The notes under the pieces: generated by a model
What the model was told of the DNA's origin: nothing
The model's database searches: none
The model's input: only the letters and a program-made list of their open reading frames with translations
Shown here: one piece after another, positions 1 to 10,389 of the stretch
How the letters are laid out: every line of letters starts with the position of its first letter
How positions within the stretch are numbered: the first letter of the stretch is position 1
Made by a program: the position numbers and the translations under genes
Source: Notospermus geniculatus
Lineage: Eukaryota > Nemertea > Pilidiophora > Heteronemertea > Lineidae
Assembly (NCBI GenBank): GCA_002633025.1
Contig: NMRB01000862.1
Location: forward strand, 197,532-261,531
Direction of reading: 5' to 3'
DNA: 64,000 bases

Positions 1-84
1 AAGTAGGCCTAGTCATGGTAGTGTGTATCAGTGCAGTGTGCAAGGGTCAATCATAGGAAGCCAAAATGTTTCACTTTTTTTCAG

Positions 85-243
85 GAAAAAGAAGTGATGA
101 TGCCCTTCACCCTGACTACATTCCATCTCTTGCCTTACCGGGTGCAGACACATCCCGCCAGAGAATGACACTGTCATCACGACAGAAGTTGCCACGGTAT
201 GAAAGGGTGGTGAAGCGAGATTTACATAAACATTTTCAAGAAG
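85..243 (+). CDS. Transposase exon: THAP-domain C-terminal part
   Basis: This internal exon follows a pyrimidine-rich acceptor (tttttttcag, ends 84) and stops at donor AAG/GTAAAT after 243. Read in phase it gives GKRSDDALHPDYIPSLALPG and a basic stretch ending HKHFQE. The segment with SDD..HPDY.PS is what I know from the end of THAP DNA-binding domains in ISL2EU transposases (typically sGK.s..pl.pdyvPs). Entry phase (one base from upstream) and exit phase (one base G) match the next exon at 518, which also needs one incoming base. The cysteine-bearing first THAP exon must lie outside the window. Its role would be binding the transposon ends. Confidence 0.65.
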
Positions 244-790
244 GTAAATGTGAAAATTTAGGTTTACAACAATGTGAATGAATTGCACAAAATCAATAAT
301 AGATGATGCAGCAGTGGCATTCTCTGATTAACTTGAATGGTTTGCATAAAATGATGAGAGAAGTAGTAATTATCCAGATTCATTTATATATTTAGATACC
401 GAAATGTACATCACTGCAAATGACAAGTTATTAGTATTCATTGAATTCATGGAACACATATGGTGCCCTGGGTGTTATCCATACCTTCTCAATCTATACT
501 TCTGCATTCATTTTCAGCACAAGAATCTGAAATAAGTGAATCTGACATAACCCTTTCCTGCACATCTCAGAAACATTTTCAACAAGGTAAAAATGAATAT
601 TTAGGTCAATAACTGTGAACGGCACCAAAATCAATCAATCAATCAATAATGCAGCAGTGCCATTCTCTGTTTAATTAGAATGTTTGGAGAAAATAATGCT
701 ACAGTAATGAGCAGTAATTATCTACATTCATTTAACATATTTATACACCGAAATGTACATCTCTGCAAATAACACGTTATTATAGTGTTT
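229..790 (+). repeat. Tandem duplication, ~345-bp period, in transposase introns
   Basis: The exon-85 end with its intron (229 to about 440) is repeated at about 573 to 790. Matching landmarks are the donor region aaacattttcaa.aaggtaaa, the shared tgcagcagtg.cattctctg and the shared accgaaatgtacatc. The copies have diverged by many substitutions and small indels. No separate gene lies in this stretch. Confidence 0.6.
518..586 (+). CDS. Transposase short linker exon (candidate)
   Basis: A 69-bp segment runs between acceptor ttttcag (511-517) and donor CAAG/GTAAAA, in a consistent phase (G/CA in, G out). It encodes AQESEISESDITLSCTSQKH and a few more residues. Its first ~50 bp resemble the starts of the exons at 1513 and 2283, which begin CACAAGAAT. 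Its last 16 bp and the downstream intron resemble the end of exon 85-243 and its intron. It therefore looks like a hybrid made by local tandem duplication. It may be an alternative exon or a non-functional by-product; only transcripts could tell. Confidence 0.45.
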
Positions 791-1059
791 TTCATATCGT
801 TCTGGCCAAATGAACTTAGTTGAACTCAGGAATGTGGCGAGATCACATTTCTGAAATATAGTAGTATTGCAGAACACTAGATTATTCGACTTGCTGGCAG
901 CTGTTTCACGGTGTCAGCTGAAGCCAGTCAGGCATGACACTGGCTGCCGAGGTTGTACAACATTCTTCTATATGTACTGTGATCACTTCATTTCAGTTTT
1001 AGTGTCAAGAGGTCAGCCAAGTACCTTTGGCCAGATGTATCTGAAAAACACTGAACAGG

Positions 1060-2265
1060 AATTCATTTTCATTCAGGAAATACATACATGAACATTGTTC
1101 CTGATGATATCCACAAACATTTGCCTTATATTACGAGTATACATTCTTACTCTCTTTTTTCTGCATTCATTTTCATTCAGGAAATACATACATGAACATG
1201 GTTCCTGACAATATCCACAAACATTTACCTTATATACATTCTTAATATCTTCTTTCTATTCATTTTCATTCAGGAAATATATGAACATGGTTCCTGATGA
1301 TATCCACAAACATTTACCGGTAGCTTGTATACATTCTTAACATCTACTTTCTGCATTCTTCTTCATACATGAACATGAACATGGTTCCTGATGATATCCA
1401 CATACACATTCTTAACATCTAATTTCTGCATTCATTTTCATTCAGGAAATACATACATGAACATGATTCCTGATGATATCCACAAACATATACTTTCTGC
1501 ATTCATTTTCAGCACAAGAATATGAAGCTGACCGAACCCTTTCCAGCACATCTCATCATTCGAGTAACGCCAGTGTTCACTGTCAAACCGAGAGTGTTGC
1601 CAAGAATGAAGATACCATCGTAACCCTGAGAGAGGAAATAGTGAAACTCAAACAAGAACTTTTTATGGCCAAGTGCAGAGAACAAAGTGACCATGAAAGT
1701 ATCAATACATTATTATCAAATTTACAGCAGAAAGAATCAGAGAACTTGAAACTGAAAACTAGTATTACCGATTTGCAGTCCCAAATCTCTCATCTCAACA
1801 GTACACTTACCTCTCTGAAAGAGAAAGTAACATCTTTAAAGAACACTTCATTTGGTATTCATTTTTTAGAAAACAATGATGAGCGTGTAAGATTTTACAC
1901 TGGTTTACAGAGTTGGAGTTCTTTACAGTGTATCGTCAGTTATCTTATAGAAAAAAAGAAGCAATCTGCTCCACAGAACACCCGTAACGTACACATTCTT
2001 AAAATCTACTTTCTGCATTCATTTTCATTCAGGAAATACATGAACATGAACATGGTTCCTGATGATACCCACAAACATTTAGTTTATATACATTCTTAAC
2101 ATCTACTTTCTGCATTCTTTTTCATTCAGGAAATACATGAACATGAACATGATTCCTGATGATATCCACGTACACATTCTTAACATCTACTTTCAGCATT
2201 CATTTTCATTCAGGAAATACATGAACATGAACATGGTTCCTTATGATATTCACAAACATATACTT
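1060..2265 (+). repeat. Minisatellite (~90-95 bp unit) flanking duplicated exons
   Basis: Imperfect units contain ttctgcattcattttcattcag, then aaatacatgaacatg, then ttcctgatgatatccac. They recur near 1060, 1157, 1255, 1350, 1425, 2010, 2105 and 2195, and the two coiled-coil exon copies are embedded in the same array. Each unit carries a polypyrimidine tract ending in CAG, so it resembles a splice acceptor. The arrangement suggests unequal exchange across the array. Confidence 0.8.
1513..1986 (+). pseudogene. Duplicated, truncated copy of the transposase coiled-coil exon
   Basis: This ~474-bp segment starts right after acceptor ttttcag and is nearly identical to 2283-2755, with about a dozen differences by eye. 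The reading frame stays open through the coiled-coil stretch. It stops matching at CCCGT (1986). After that the frame runs into minisatellite sequence and reads a nonsense tail to a stop at 2099. It lacks the HTH and DDE parts. It could act as an alternative exon if a donor were used near its end, but I see no strong one; a duplicated exon fragment is more likely. Confidence 0.7.
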
Positions 2266-2282
2266 TCTGGTTTCATTTTCAG

Positions 2283-3542
2283 CACAAGAATGTGAAGCTG
2301 ACCGAACCCTTACCAGCACATCTCATCATTTGAGTAACGCCAGTGTTCACTGTCAAACCGAGAGTGTTTCCAAGAATGAAGATACCATCGTAACCCTGAG
2401 AGAGGAAATAGTGAAACTCAAACAAGAACTTTATATGGCCAAGTGCAGAGAACAAAGTGACCATGAAAGTATCAATACATTATTATCAAATTTACAGCAG
2501 AAAGAATCAGAGAACTTGAAACTGAAAACTAGTATTACCAATTTACATTCCCAAATCTCTCATCTTAACAGTACACTTACCTCTCTGAAAGAGAAAGTAA
2601 CATCTTTAAAGAACACTTCATTTGGTATTCATTTTTTAGAAAACAATGATGAGCGTGTGAGATTTTACACTGGTTTACAGAGTTGGAGTTCTTTACAGTG
2701 TATCGTCAGTTATCTTATAGAGAAAAAGAAGCAATCTGCTCCACAGAACACCCGTGACTCCCATAAATTGTCTCTTGAAGATGAAGTCTTAATTGCACTC
2801 ATTAAGTTTCGGTTGCACCTTCTGAACAAGGACATTGCCTATAGGTTTGGTGTTTCACCAACACTGGTGAGTAGAAAATTCCATGAGTGGTTGGACATTA
2901 TGTATATTTACTTGGGGGGTGCTGTTATGTGGCCACATGCTGATCAACAGATGCAACTTCCACCAGTCTTTCAAAATAGGCTACTCAGAAATGTTCGTAT
3001 TATATTAGATTGTTTTGAAATATTCATTGAAAGAGCTACGTCACTAAAAACAAGGGCCCAAACCTATAGCTTTTACAAAAGTCATAATACTGCCAAAGTT
3101 CTTGTTGGGATAAGTCCAAGCTGTGCGATTACCTATGTTTCTCCATGTTGGGGTGGTAGGGCCTCTGATAAAACAATTGTATTGCAAAGTGGCCTTCTGG
3201 ACAAAATTGACTGTGGTGAATCTATACTTGCTGACAGAGGCTTCCTCATAACAGAAGAATGTCGCATCCGTGGCATTAAGTTACTGATGCCGTCATTTAC
3301 CAAAGGTAAACAACAGTTAAGTCGAAGAGATGTAGAAGTATCACGTTTGCTCTCACGAGCAAGAATTCATGTGGAAAGAGTCATTAATAGAATTAGAGAC
3401 TACCGGATATTGAAGGATATTGAAGGGGCCATTACCTATATCACTCCTGAACAACAAATGTGACAACTTTGAAACAATCGATAAAATTGTCAAGGTAGTC
3501 TGTGCTCTAACTAACATCAATCCCCCAGTATTGGATAGTTAG
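2283..3542 (+). pseudogene. ISL2EU-type DDE transposase, main exon, frameshifted
   Basis: The exon follows acceptor ttttcag (2276-2282) and encodes, in order, a coiled coil (leucine heptads, about 2380-2620), an HTH-like segment (around DIAYRFGVSPTLVSRKFHEW, about 2840) and a DDE_Tnp_4-type catalytic domain. Visible catalytic residues are Asp in ILDCFE (codon 3008), Asp in ILADRGF (codon 3233) and Glu in RIHVERV (codon 3374). The open frame stops at TGA 3461-3463. The family C-terminus, including VCALTNINPPVL, continues in another frame to TAG at 3540-3542. The cause is a tandem copy of ATATTGAAGG (3407-3416 and 3417-3426). The family's role is cut-and-paste transposition. This copy probably makes a protein with an altered C-terminus. 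Confidence 0.88.
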
Positions 3543-3569
3543 GCATGAATTTAGACTGTGGCAACGTTA

Positions 3570-4138
3570 GGGTTTGTCTCTACAAGGGGAAAGAATGGGC
3601 TGGAAGGTGAAAAATCAAAAAGTTCAGTTCTGCACCTGTATGAGTAATGGTTGGAATATCCATTACAAAAATGAATAGAAAAACACTCCAGTGACCCGGG
3701 CTTATCCATTTCTGACTTGACCTTATGATGACAAGTTCAATAATTAAGGAATAGGGATTTATTGACTATCCATCGGGTGGGTTGCATAATCTTTGCCAGC
3801 CATTTCCTTTCAGACTAGGTGAGACCAGGCTAGTGAATCAATGAATAAAAAGATGACAATAGCCCTGACTGTCAACACCTCTGGTCACAGGCTTCAACTG
3901 CCTACTCGTTCTTGCTAAAATATGACATCATTTTCAATGATTTTTCTGCAGCTGAAAAATCCAATATTTAATTTTATTAGGTCATAACCATGCAATTATT
4001 CCATGTTACTCAAAAGTGATATCTCTACCCTATGATGTATCATCCCTGCAAGTTTGAAGTCTGTATGACTTACGGGCGCAGAACTGAACTTTTTGAATTT
4101 TCATCTTCCAGCCCCTTTCCTTTCAATTCAAGCACCAG
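3570..4138. mobile_element. MITE with long terminal inverted repeats
   Basis: The left arm, including gggctggaaggtgaaaa and caaaaagttcagttctg (about 3597-3640), is inverted at about 4070-4125 as cagaactgaactttttgaa and cttccagcccc. There is no coding potential. The outer ends resemble those of the next element (gggttt-tctct-aagggg), so both belong to one family. It lies between the stop codons of the two ISL2EU genes. Confidence 0.75.
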
Positions 4139-4226
4139 GTAGGTCAGCCGCCCATCCAAGATGGTGGCTATGGTGACCATATTGAAATTGGTCCTTGTCG
4201 ATCAACTTGAGAATCATTAATGCTAT

Positions 4227-5175
4227 GGGTTTATCTCTTTGAGGGGGAAGGGCTGTTCACTTTCGGAGCAATTTTCACAACTAAATTTTCATTATGTTGC
4301 AGTTGTTTGATTTTCATGATAACTTCAGATATGATATTTTATTCGCATCTGTTGGTAGCAATGGTGCGAATGCGCTCAGCGCTTCTCTCTTCGACTGACT
4401 CGGTATGTAGGCCTAGATTCAATTTTGGTCATCTGTTACCGTTTTATTAATGCAGAGAAAACATTGTTGAAAACATTGCAGAGAAAACATTGTTGACCTC
4501 GGCCGAAGCGGCCTCGGTCAACAATGTTTTCTCGGGGTGATATTTCGGTTTGTCCCCCACCATGGCGTGCACCATTTTCTTAATGTGAAGTAGATAATCA
4601 TGAATGAAAGAAAAATGTGACATTAGTTTCATTAATTTGGAAAACAAAGAGCAGTGAAATTATTCCCTGAAGTTTGTTGTACTGGGAAAGTAATGTAATT
4701 ATTTGTCATTCATCGAAAAATCATCAGTAAACATTTTGGTTTTGCTGAAATATTTGCAAAAAAATATGTGATTTTCTTCATTTCTGGACCCCTATTTATG
4801 TGGGGGATACCAGAACAGCACATAAATAGGGGTCCAGAAATGAAGAAAATCACACATTTTTTTGCAAATATTTCAGCAAAACCAATATGTTAGTAATGAT
4901 TTAATGATGAATGATAAATAATATCATTACTATCCCAGTACAGCAAACATTAGAGAATAAATTTCACTGTTTTCATGCAGATTTCGGACATTTTGCAAAT
5001 GTACTTTGTTTTCCTAATTACCATAATGAAGCTGATGTTACATGTTTCTTTCATGATTATCTAGTTCACATTGTACCTGAAGTCATCATGAAAATCAAAC
5101 AACTGCAACATACTGAAAAATTAGTTAGGAAAATTGTTCCGAAAGTGAACAGCCCCTTTCCTTTCAAAGACCAGT
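4227..5175. mobile_element. MITE of the same family, with inner palindromes
   Basis: The end gggctgttcactttcgga (left, from about 4249) is matched inverted by tccgaaagtgaacagcccc (about 5139). The arms continue inward through cagttgtttgattttcatga. A near-perfect palindrome around 4740-4895 joins the arms at the centre. The left arm contains about 230 extra bp (4346-4600) with a small hairpin built from attgttgacctcgg and ccgaggtcaacaat-like sequence, so another element probably inserted there. Confidence 0.75.
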
Positions 5176-5351
5176 ATCACTGACCATCAGTACCAGCATC
5201 AGCACCACTGTAATTGTTTACATCGATGAACATGCCAGGATAATGCCCACCTCTCTGAAAACCGAACACAAATATTAATTTCTAGGAAGGAAAACTACTT
5301 GATTCAGTGCCCTGCTAACAGACGACGACAACGGACAATGCATGATTAATA

Positions 5352-5841
5352 GTCCAGTCAATCTACAAAAAAAATAGCCAAACCCTAAACAAACTGCAAT
5401 AAGAGGTTTTTTGGTCTTTTCTGGTACAGTTCCATGTGCTGTACTACATACTAAAAGTCCCAAGAAATCCCATCCCCGCAACAGCCGCCAGGATATTTTG
5501 AATATTGGGAACTGACTTCATCATTGAACGTCAGTCAGACGCACGACTGTGCTTTGTACAGGAGAATGGTTGACAATGTACAGTTAACTTTTGAACGGTT
5601 GCATGCCCACCAACAGATAGGTGTCTGTCTCGGAATCAAACAAACATATTTTTACCGGCAACTGTTTTCAGTTGTCATGTAATAAGAGATAGGGCGTTTT
5701 TATATAAATTAACACAAAAATGTGCCCAAATTCATAAAAAGCCATTTCCAGTTAGGTAATTGCTTAAATTAAAAACTCCAAAAAAACTCTTGTTGTAATT
5801 TGTTTGGGGTTTGGCCATTTTTTTTCGTAGATTGACTGGAC
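5352..5841. mobile_element. 490-bp MITE with ~50-bp inverted ends
   Basis: The left end gtccagtcaatctacaaaaa and the right end tttcgtagattgactggac are inverted copies, and the match extends through ccaaaccc.aaacaaa. There is no ORF of interest. It lies just downstream of the YqaJ gene's stop codon. Confidence 0.75.
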
Positions 5842-5948
5842 CAGATGACAGAAACTCACAGGTGAGCTAAAAGTGGAACTTTCGCAAAGTGTAGGCTGTG
5901 CATACAGGCCTTAGACTTTAGGTCACAAACAATGGAGTAGGCAGTTAC

Positions 5949-8900
5949 TTACCTACATTTTGGGCAGAACCATTTACCATTTGGCGCAGACTCTTTGGTC
6001 AATCCAACACACCTAAAATGGTACCACTGAACAGTACACTTTGTACCATCACAACCTACCATGTCATCATATGTCTCAGGTTTCCCACACGTACAGTATA
6101 CTCTCCTTGTTCCTGAAGATGATGCCTCTAGTGTTTTCTGCAGGGCGTGTGTTGTCAGCTCTGGCAATAGAACAGATTTGAAGTAAGAGGTTAATTTTGG
6201 AAGCATTACACTGTTAAAAAAACATGGATCGGCACTGATCTTCTCAATGTGCACTCCCACAGGAGTCCAAACAAGAAAGTATGCATAAGATGCATTGCAT
6301 ATTGAAATTTGACCCTGAACTTGATAATAATAGTTGTGGTGGGTTTTCAGAGAGGGTGGGCATTCTCCTGGCATGGTGTTAGTATTTGTACACAAGTGGT
6401 GAGAGAGGTAGGCAACATTACTGGGATGGGCGTTGTTGACAGAAAAGGGGCATTTCACCTCGAGCACACCTGTTCCATGGCAGGAACACAATAATACCGC
6501 ATCTGGGGTGGCACCTAGGTAAGGATATTCCTCATGGATATACAAACCACATTTCACAACTTTGGCGTCAGTGTGCGACTCTGTAAAAAAACTTTCAAAA
6601 ACTTGAATAGCAATGGATTCATGCTCATTGCCCCACTTAATGCTAGGGATGCTGGAACTGATGGTAGAATACTGACAGATTCTACTCAAAAGACTGGATG
6701 ATATTTTCTCAGTCGATGTTCTCATGACATCACCAAACGAAGATGCTGTGATCCTGCCGCGCCGGTACTCCAACCATCTCCCTCTATCATTCCTGGTGGC
6801 CTCCTCGATCCGCATCACTTCCTCTCTGGTCATATTCATGAAAGCTTCTTGCACCTTACCTTCCTCCATTCCATCAAAGTCATCAAAATTGAGTACCGGT
6901 AATTGGGATTTGGGCAGCAACTTTGTGTTGGGGTTCAACACTGTAAAAACTGCAGCATTTGGCTGGATGGTCTTCAGTCGATCTAATAATGGGGTCACAT
7001 CAGCACATTCCAAACATGGTCGCCTATTTTCCTTTGAGATGGTAGTTGTTGGATCACTTGTCTTCATTCGTTTGGGTTTTTGGTAATTAAGATGCTTCAG
7101 TGGTGCTGGTTCAACCTGGAAAAAGACAATTGTTATTATCAATAAATCAATCGTCATTCGAACTTCACAATGTACCTGGTACAAAATATTTCATGAACTA
7201 CATATAATAAATAATTGTACATGCATACATTGAAAAATGGATATGAATGTTGACAACTACATGTAATGTGAAATAAAATTAATATACTTTTTCTGTAAAT
7301 TGCAATTCTTTTAGTTAAATGAATTATTATATTTCTTGCTTACCTTTTTACATGACACTTTGTTCCAGGTGCACGGTAGCGAAGTGGGAGCCTTCTCTGC
7401 GACTGCAAGTCTCACTATCGCTTCAACCTTGAACATGATTGCAGCCGCATGAGAACATACCTCACCCAACCTGACAAAGGAAAGATGTTTTAAAGATAAT
7501 ATATCACGGATATTTTCGCGGGCCACGAAATTCATTGTTTATTTACATTTTGTTTGTTTATGTCCAGGGTTTCTTTGTTTTATGAGCAAATTGTTGGTGG
7601 CATGCCCCTCTAGAAATTCTGTTGATTCCAAAAGTATTCATTTTGGTGGGTTGGCATGTCCCAAAAGTCCAAAATAACATAATGTAAACATTCATGTTTA
7701 CAAACATTGAATGTAAACAATGAAGTCGTGATATATTATCTTTAAGATGCTAACTTCTACATTTCATAAGAATGGCATATGGGTGCAATGTGCCGCTCAG
7801 ACCTACATGTAGTAACAATACGAAGGTGTACAATGGTCATGTGGTAAATATGACAAAAGACCAAAAATACCATTTAGTGCAAGCCAACTGTTGAGACATA
7901 GCATGTCAACGTGATCCCATTTCACCACAGAGATATGCAAATTGATCTCCGGCGGGATTTGAACCCGCAACCTTTGACTCAGTGTCTCTGACAGGCACTA
8001 CTGGTGGTATATGACTTTGGACAATGAAATGCCAATGGGCATGTGGCACTCACTGTCAAGGCTAACTCATAGGGAAATTTCAATATCATTATTATTGTGA
8101 TATAAATAAAATAATACTTGCCGAAGAATTGATAAAATGCACTAGGGAAAAATAAGAATACATGTACATGTACTTGTAGGATAATAGATTCTCACTGTCA
8201 ACGTTCGCACATAGAAAAATTAATGGAAGTTTCAATATGATTATAATATAATGCACAAGAGAAAAGTAGAATACTTGCCGATGAGTTGATAAAATAAAAT
8301 GCACTATGGAAAAATTAATGGAAGTTTCAATATGATTAAAATGCACGAGAGAAAAGTAGAATACTTGCCGAACAGTTGATACAATAACAATGCACTGGTG
8401 TCTAGGCAAAAATAAGAATACATGTAGGGGAACAACAGATTTGAACAATGAAATGCCAATGGGAATGTGGCACTCACTGTCAACGTTCTCACATAGAAAA
8501 ATTAATGGAAGTTTCAATATGATTATAATGCACGAGAGAAAAGTAGGCCTGTAATAATACTTGCAATCCCTAAATTTGATTCGATGTAAGATTTAAAAAA
8601 TATGAAAAAAACTGGAGCAAAGTTAGATTTACCGTCCTTGCACTGTACCCAATAAGTAATAAAAATAGTGCCAATGGCACTGTGCCCGCTTGGCTTGGAG
8701 CAGTATTATGTTATGTATCCTATTTACCCTTGATAGAAATTTGACGAAGATCCATCACTTCGTTAGGGAGAAACAACACTTTATGTTTGGGGTTTTGGCC
8801 CAAAGTGGCAAAGTCAAGAATCAGATTTTGCCGAAAATTCCTCTGAGATGTTACAGCCCAGAGGTAGATACATGTATGTGCGAAGTTTCAAAGCAATCGG

Positions 8901-10389
8901 TCAAGCCATTACAAAAAGAGCCAATTTCGTAATTTCAGACAAACTTTGACCCCTGTGACCTTCCAAAGTAGGTCAAATTTAAAAACTCAAGTATTATCTT
9001 ATGTATTCTCATTAGATATACCCATGATAAAAATTTGAAAAAGATCCATCTCTTGGTGAGGGAGAAATAGCACTTTTAGTGATTTTGGTTTTGGCCCCCT
9101 AGTGGCAAAGTCAAGAATCAGATTTCACTAAAATTCTGTCTGTAAGTTGCTATAACCTAGAGGTGAATGTGTACAAAGTTTCAACACAATAGCTTAAACC
9201 ATTATCAAATTATAGCCCTTTGAAATTTTTCACAAAACGCCCCCTGGAGGCCAAAGTAGGAATCCAACCGCATTCAAAATCGAACTCGACCTAGATCTTA
9301 GGCCCATATATATACCCACCAAGGGCCAAAAAGATTCCTCGAAAAATAAAGGCGCTAGAGCGCTAACAAACCAAAGTTTACGGACGTACCGCCGTACCGC
9401 CGTACGGACTAACGCACGACAGACCACCACTCAATGACCCCAACCACAGCATAAGCCCTGCTGGGCCTTGCGGCCAAGCGGGCTAAAAAGGGTGGCTGCA
9501 ATTTGTAAAATTATGAAATGCCATAGGCCTATATGCCGCATAAGAACACACCTCTCCCACCCTGACAAAGAAAATATCACTTAATAGCCTACCGGTACGC
9601 TATTGACAACCATTTTCCTCAGAAGACAATGCTAAGACTAGACTAAGAGTAGGGCCTAGGCCCTTTAATTAAATGCCTACCCAACTCAAACTCAGCAGAT
9701 AATTATTGATTAGGCTACCGGCCTGCAGAGAACACAACACAGGTCCAAGGGCAAGGCTGCCCAAGCTTTAGCATAGACCTAGGCTAGGGCCTAGGCTAGG
9801 GGAGGTCATGACCATGATGATGACTGTAGGCCTAGGCCTACTCTACTGTGTGACATCACACACTGACGACACACAGCACAGGCCTAGGGGGTAGGCCTAG
9901 CCACCCGGTAACTTACCCCGCCATGCAAGAGCAGTGTGCACACAAGATGGTACCGTCTGCCTTGGTGCCAATCCAAGCTCGGTGAGGCTTATCATTGGTC
10001 GCCTGCGACCGTAGTACTTTGGCTGCGATGATGTGATTCTTGGATGCAGTCCGGAAGTGCCAACATGTCTGCACCCAACCGCAGGCATAGAAGTTGAACG
10101 CATCCAACGACTTGTACGCTTTTAAGGTGTCGCTCGTATACACACCAGGACTGTCAATTAAGTAGGAATAGACATGTCCGAACTCAATAAGCGGCCATTC
10201 ATCAGTGGAATCTGTCCATGCATTAGGCCTATGTACATGATTGGAACGATGGGTGTCATGTGCATCATGATGTGCATGGTGATCAAGAAACATGAAAGGA
10301 TCGTCAGTGATGGGGCACCCTAAAACATCAAGTTTTTCGCGATATCTGACTTGATCTTCCTGATTTAATGAATCAAAATAGTTACTCAT
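5949..10389 (-). CDS. SWIM-YqaJ nuclease-PHD protein of ISL2EU transposon (3 exons)
   Basis: The exons are 10389-9917, 7470-7344 and 7115-5949, each with GT donors (GTAAGT, GTAAGC) and CAG acceptors; phases agree and give 588 residues. Start: ATG at 10389, giving MSNYFDSLN. Residues 153-165 form a SWIM zinc motif, CxC-x7-CxH, completed only by joining exons 1 and 2. Residues about 318-520 form a YqaJ-type (lambda-exonuclease fold) nuclease with GRITAS, WGNEHE (Glu364), a PD motif (Asp405), the ExK pair in LEVKCPF (Glu419, Lys421) and YYYQVQGQ. Residues 540-588 form a PHD finger with all Cys4-His-Cys3 ligands. The role is inferred to be DNA end processing for transposition; the PHD could bind histone tails. 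All motif residues are present, so the gene looks intact. GTAAGT overlaps the stop codon, so a further exon is possible. Confidence 0.88.
7944..8015 (-). repeat. tRNA-like (SINE head or tRNA relic) in YqaJ-gene intron
   Basis: On the minus strand, gttgcgggttcaaatcccgc carries a perfect B box with a paired T arm. Upstream is a tRNA-like gtgcctgtcagagac. The 5' (acceptor/D-arm) half is degenerate, so this is a relic, not a tRNA gene. Confidence 0.5.
8030..8565. repeat. Imperfect tandem repeats in YqaJ-gene intron
   Basis: Blocks with cactcactgtcaa, then catagaaaaattaatggaag, then tttcaatatgatta and gagaaaagtagaatacttgcc recur three to four times with variable spacing. Open frames here only read the repeat. 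Confidence 0.65.
8684..9483. mobile_element. Non-autonomous DNA element with GCCCGCTTGGC ends, in intron
   Basis: The ends gcccgcttggc and gccaagcgggc are inverted. The interior has a ~290-bp internal period (tatgtat.ct.attaga.....gat.aaaatttga.aaagatccatc at about 8711 and 9000). There is no coding capacity. It sits in intron 1 of the YqaJ gene, so it inserted after the host transposon. Confidence 0.6.
9530..9561 (-). pseudogene. Ghost copy of YqaJ-gene exon 2 start (SWIM half)
   Basis: The minus strand reads ctttgtcag, then a sequence encoding GVGEVCSYAA. This matches the acceptor and first codons of the real exon 2 (cctttgtcag then GLGEVCSHAA at 7470). The SWIM histidine is tyrosine here and similarity ends after ~30 bp. 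It looks like a decayed duplicate of the exon edge. Confidence 0.5.

Noticed and set aside
1986-2099. C-terminal tail of the first coiled-coil ORF
   Set aside because: The residues after 1986 are translated minisatellite, not transposase.
6309-7086. Plus-strand frames opposite the YqaJ exon
   Set aside because: Antisense shadows of the nuclease coding exon.
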